Assembly (NCBI GenBank): GCA_934645275.1
Contig: CAKUDW010000115.1
Span: forward strand, 1-6,613
Source: an uncultured Clostridia bacterium
GTDB lineage: Bacteria; Bacillota_A; Clostridia; Christensenellales; Aristaeellaceae
Length of the DNA: 6,613 bases
Direction of reading: 5' to 3'
The number at the start of each line of letters is the position of its first letter. Position 1 is the first letter of the stretch. The translations under genes and the position numbers were made by a program. Shown one piece after another: positions 6,008 to 6,613 of this stretch. The notes under the pieces were generated by a model that was given only the letters and a program-made list of their open reading frames with translations, did not search any database and was not told where the DNA came from.

Positions 6008-6033
6008 CGAAGAAATGTTCTTCGCCGAAGAGC
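6008..6033 (+). promoter_or_regulatory. Two competing hairpins in the ychF leader
   Basis: CGAAGAA (6008-6014) can pair with TTCTTCG (6018-6024) over 7 bp with an ATG triloop. Alternatively GTTCTTC (6017-6023) can pair with GAAGAGC (6027-6033) over 7 bp, including one wobble, with a GCC triloop. The two structures share the central TTCTTC and exclude each other. Neither covers the ribosome binding site at 6047-6052 and neither is followed by a T-run, so any regulatory effect is unproven. Confidence 0.35.
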
Positions 6034-6062
6034 GCCGCTGCAATCTAGGAGGAAATCGAGAA

Positions 6063-6613
6063 ATGAAACTCGGCGTCGTGGGTCTGCCGAATGTCGGCAA
6101 GAGCACCCTGTTTAATGCGATTACCTGCGCGGGCGCGCAGGCCGCAAACTATCCCTTCTGCACCATCGAACCGAACACCGGCATCGTAGCCGTACCGGAT
6201 CACCGGCTGGACGTACTGGCGGAAATGTATCACCCGGAGAAGTACACGCCGGCCACGCTGGAATTTGTGGACATTGCAGGTCTGGTGAAAGGCGCCAGCC
6301 GCGGTGAAGGCCTTGGCAATAAATTTCTTTCCCACATTCGCGAGGTAGACGCCATCGTGCATGTCGTGCGCTGCTTTGAGGATGACAATGTGATCCACGT
6401 GGACGGCAGTGTCGATCCTGCGCGCGATATCGATGTAATCAATACCGAGCTGATTCTGGCGGACATCGAAACCGTAACCAAGCGCTGCGAGCGCGCCGCC
6501 GCCATGGTGAAAAAGGGCGAAAAGAAATATGCGCTTGAAGCCGAGGCGGGTCAGCTGCTGCTGGCGCACCTGAACGCGGGCAAGCCCGCCCGCACCGCGC
6601 CGCTGAACGACGA
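6063..6613 (+). CDS. ychF: Redox-regulated ATPase YchF, Obg-family (partial, N-terminal 183 residues)
   Basis: YchF (Ola1 in eukaryotes) is a universally conserved translation-factor-class P-loop protein that binds ribosomes and prefers ATP to GTP; in E. coli it dampens the oxidative stress response. The visible half starts [15 protein letters not shown], with Walker A GLPNVGKS at residues 7-14, the conserved block [10 protein letters not shown] (29-38), the G3 motif [10 protein letters not shown] (70-79) and GEGLGNKFL (81-89). Cys33 lies in the block that holds the redox-sensitive Cys35 of E. coli YchF. From about residue 127 the charged helical coiled-coil insert begins ([19 protein letters not shown]). 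The nucleotide-specificity motif and the C-terminal TGS domain lie past the right edge of a usual ~365-residue protein. AGGAGG (6047-6052) lies 10 nt before the ATG. An in-frame ATG at 6015 lacks such a site and does not fit the family N-terminus. Confidence 0.96.
   Translation, partial: MKLGVVGLPNVGKSTLFNAITCAGAQAANYPFCTIEPNTGIVAVPDHRLDVLAEMYHPEKYTPATLEFVDIAGLVKGASRGEGLGNKFLSHIREVDAIVHVVRCFEDDNVIHVDGSVDPARDIDVINTELILADIETVTKRCERAAAMVKKGEKKYALEAEAGQLLLAHLNAGKPARTAPLND

Noticed and set aside
5503..6048. Plus-strand frame of 181 codons overlapping the end of pgcA and the intergenic region
   Set aside because: It is out of frame with pgcA, crosses the terminator, has no ribosome binding site and shows no domain-like pattern.
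6015..6062. In-frame upstream ATG extending YchF by 16 residues
   Set aside because: It lacks a proper ribosome binding site, lies in the loop of a leader hairpin, and YchF proteins begin just before the P-loop as the 6063 start does.
1..6613. Search for CRISPR arrays, insertion sequences, tRNA genes, toxin-antitoxin or defence genes
   Set aside because: No direct-repeat array, transposase motif, cloverleaf or matching small gene pair was seen; the region reads as housekeeping.

Overview
The window looks like an ordinary chromosomal housekeeping segment from a GC-rich member of the Bacillota, most likely a Clostridia-type anaerobe. The evidence is the gene set (TmcAL/YlbM, a YhaM-type exoribonuclease, a PgcA-type phosphoglucomutase, a stand-alone ferritin-like protein), strong GGAGG ribosome binding sites about 8-11 nt before the starts, and sigma-A-like promoters with 17-nt spacers. 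There is no rRNA, tRNA, CRISPR array, transposase or phage gene. Assignment below class level is not possible from this sequence alone.

Layout, left to right. Positions 1-333 (minus) are the N-terminal part of a class II thymidine kinase that runs off the left edge. It diverges from tmcAL (490-1659, plus), which encodes the tRNA-Met cytidine acetate ligase. tmcAL converges, with only 6 nt between stop codons, on a minus-strand gene (1666-2160) for a small two-helix membrane protein with a possible bacterial PH-like domain. That gene and the yhaM-type gene (2307-3272, plus) diverge from two good promoters whose -35 boxes lie 3 bp apart. The yhaM-type gene ends in a strong hairpin terminator, and the -35 box of the next transcript begins within a few bases of the stem. 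That transcript carries a ferritin-like diiron protein (3405-3893) and a phosphoglucomutase/phosphomannomutase (3920-5644), 26 nt apart and probably an operon, closed by an 18-bp terminator stem. A 418-nt non-coding gap follows. It holds nothing recognisable until its last 130 nt, which contain a promoter, an inverted repeat over its -35 box and a leader with two competing hairpins. Then ychF (6063 to the right edge) begins.

Functionally the genes cover nucleotide salvage (tdk), tRNA modification (tmcAL), RNA turnover (yhaM), sugar-phosphate interconversion (pgcA), probable iron/peroxide handling (ferritin-like) and a translation-associated redox-responsive ATPase (ychF). I see no new multi-gene system. 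The most interesting signals are regulatory: the ferritin-like/pgcA operon and ychF have promoters that match at three separate blocks (GCTTGCAAAT, TACACT, TATGGAA), and the yhaM-type gene and the membrane-protein gene have promoters too close for both to be occupied at once.
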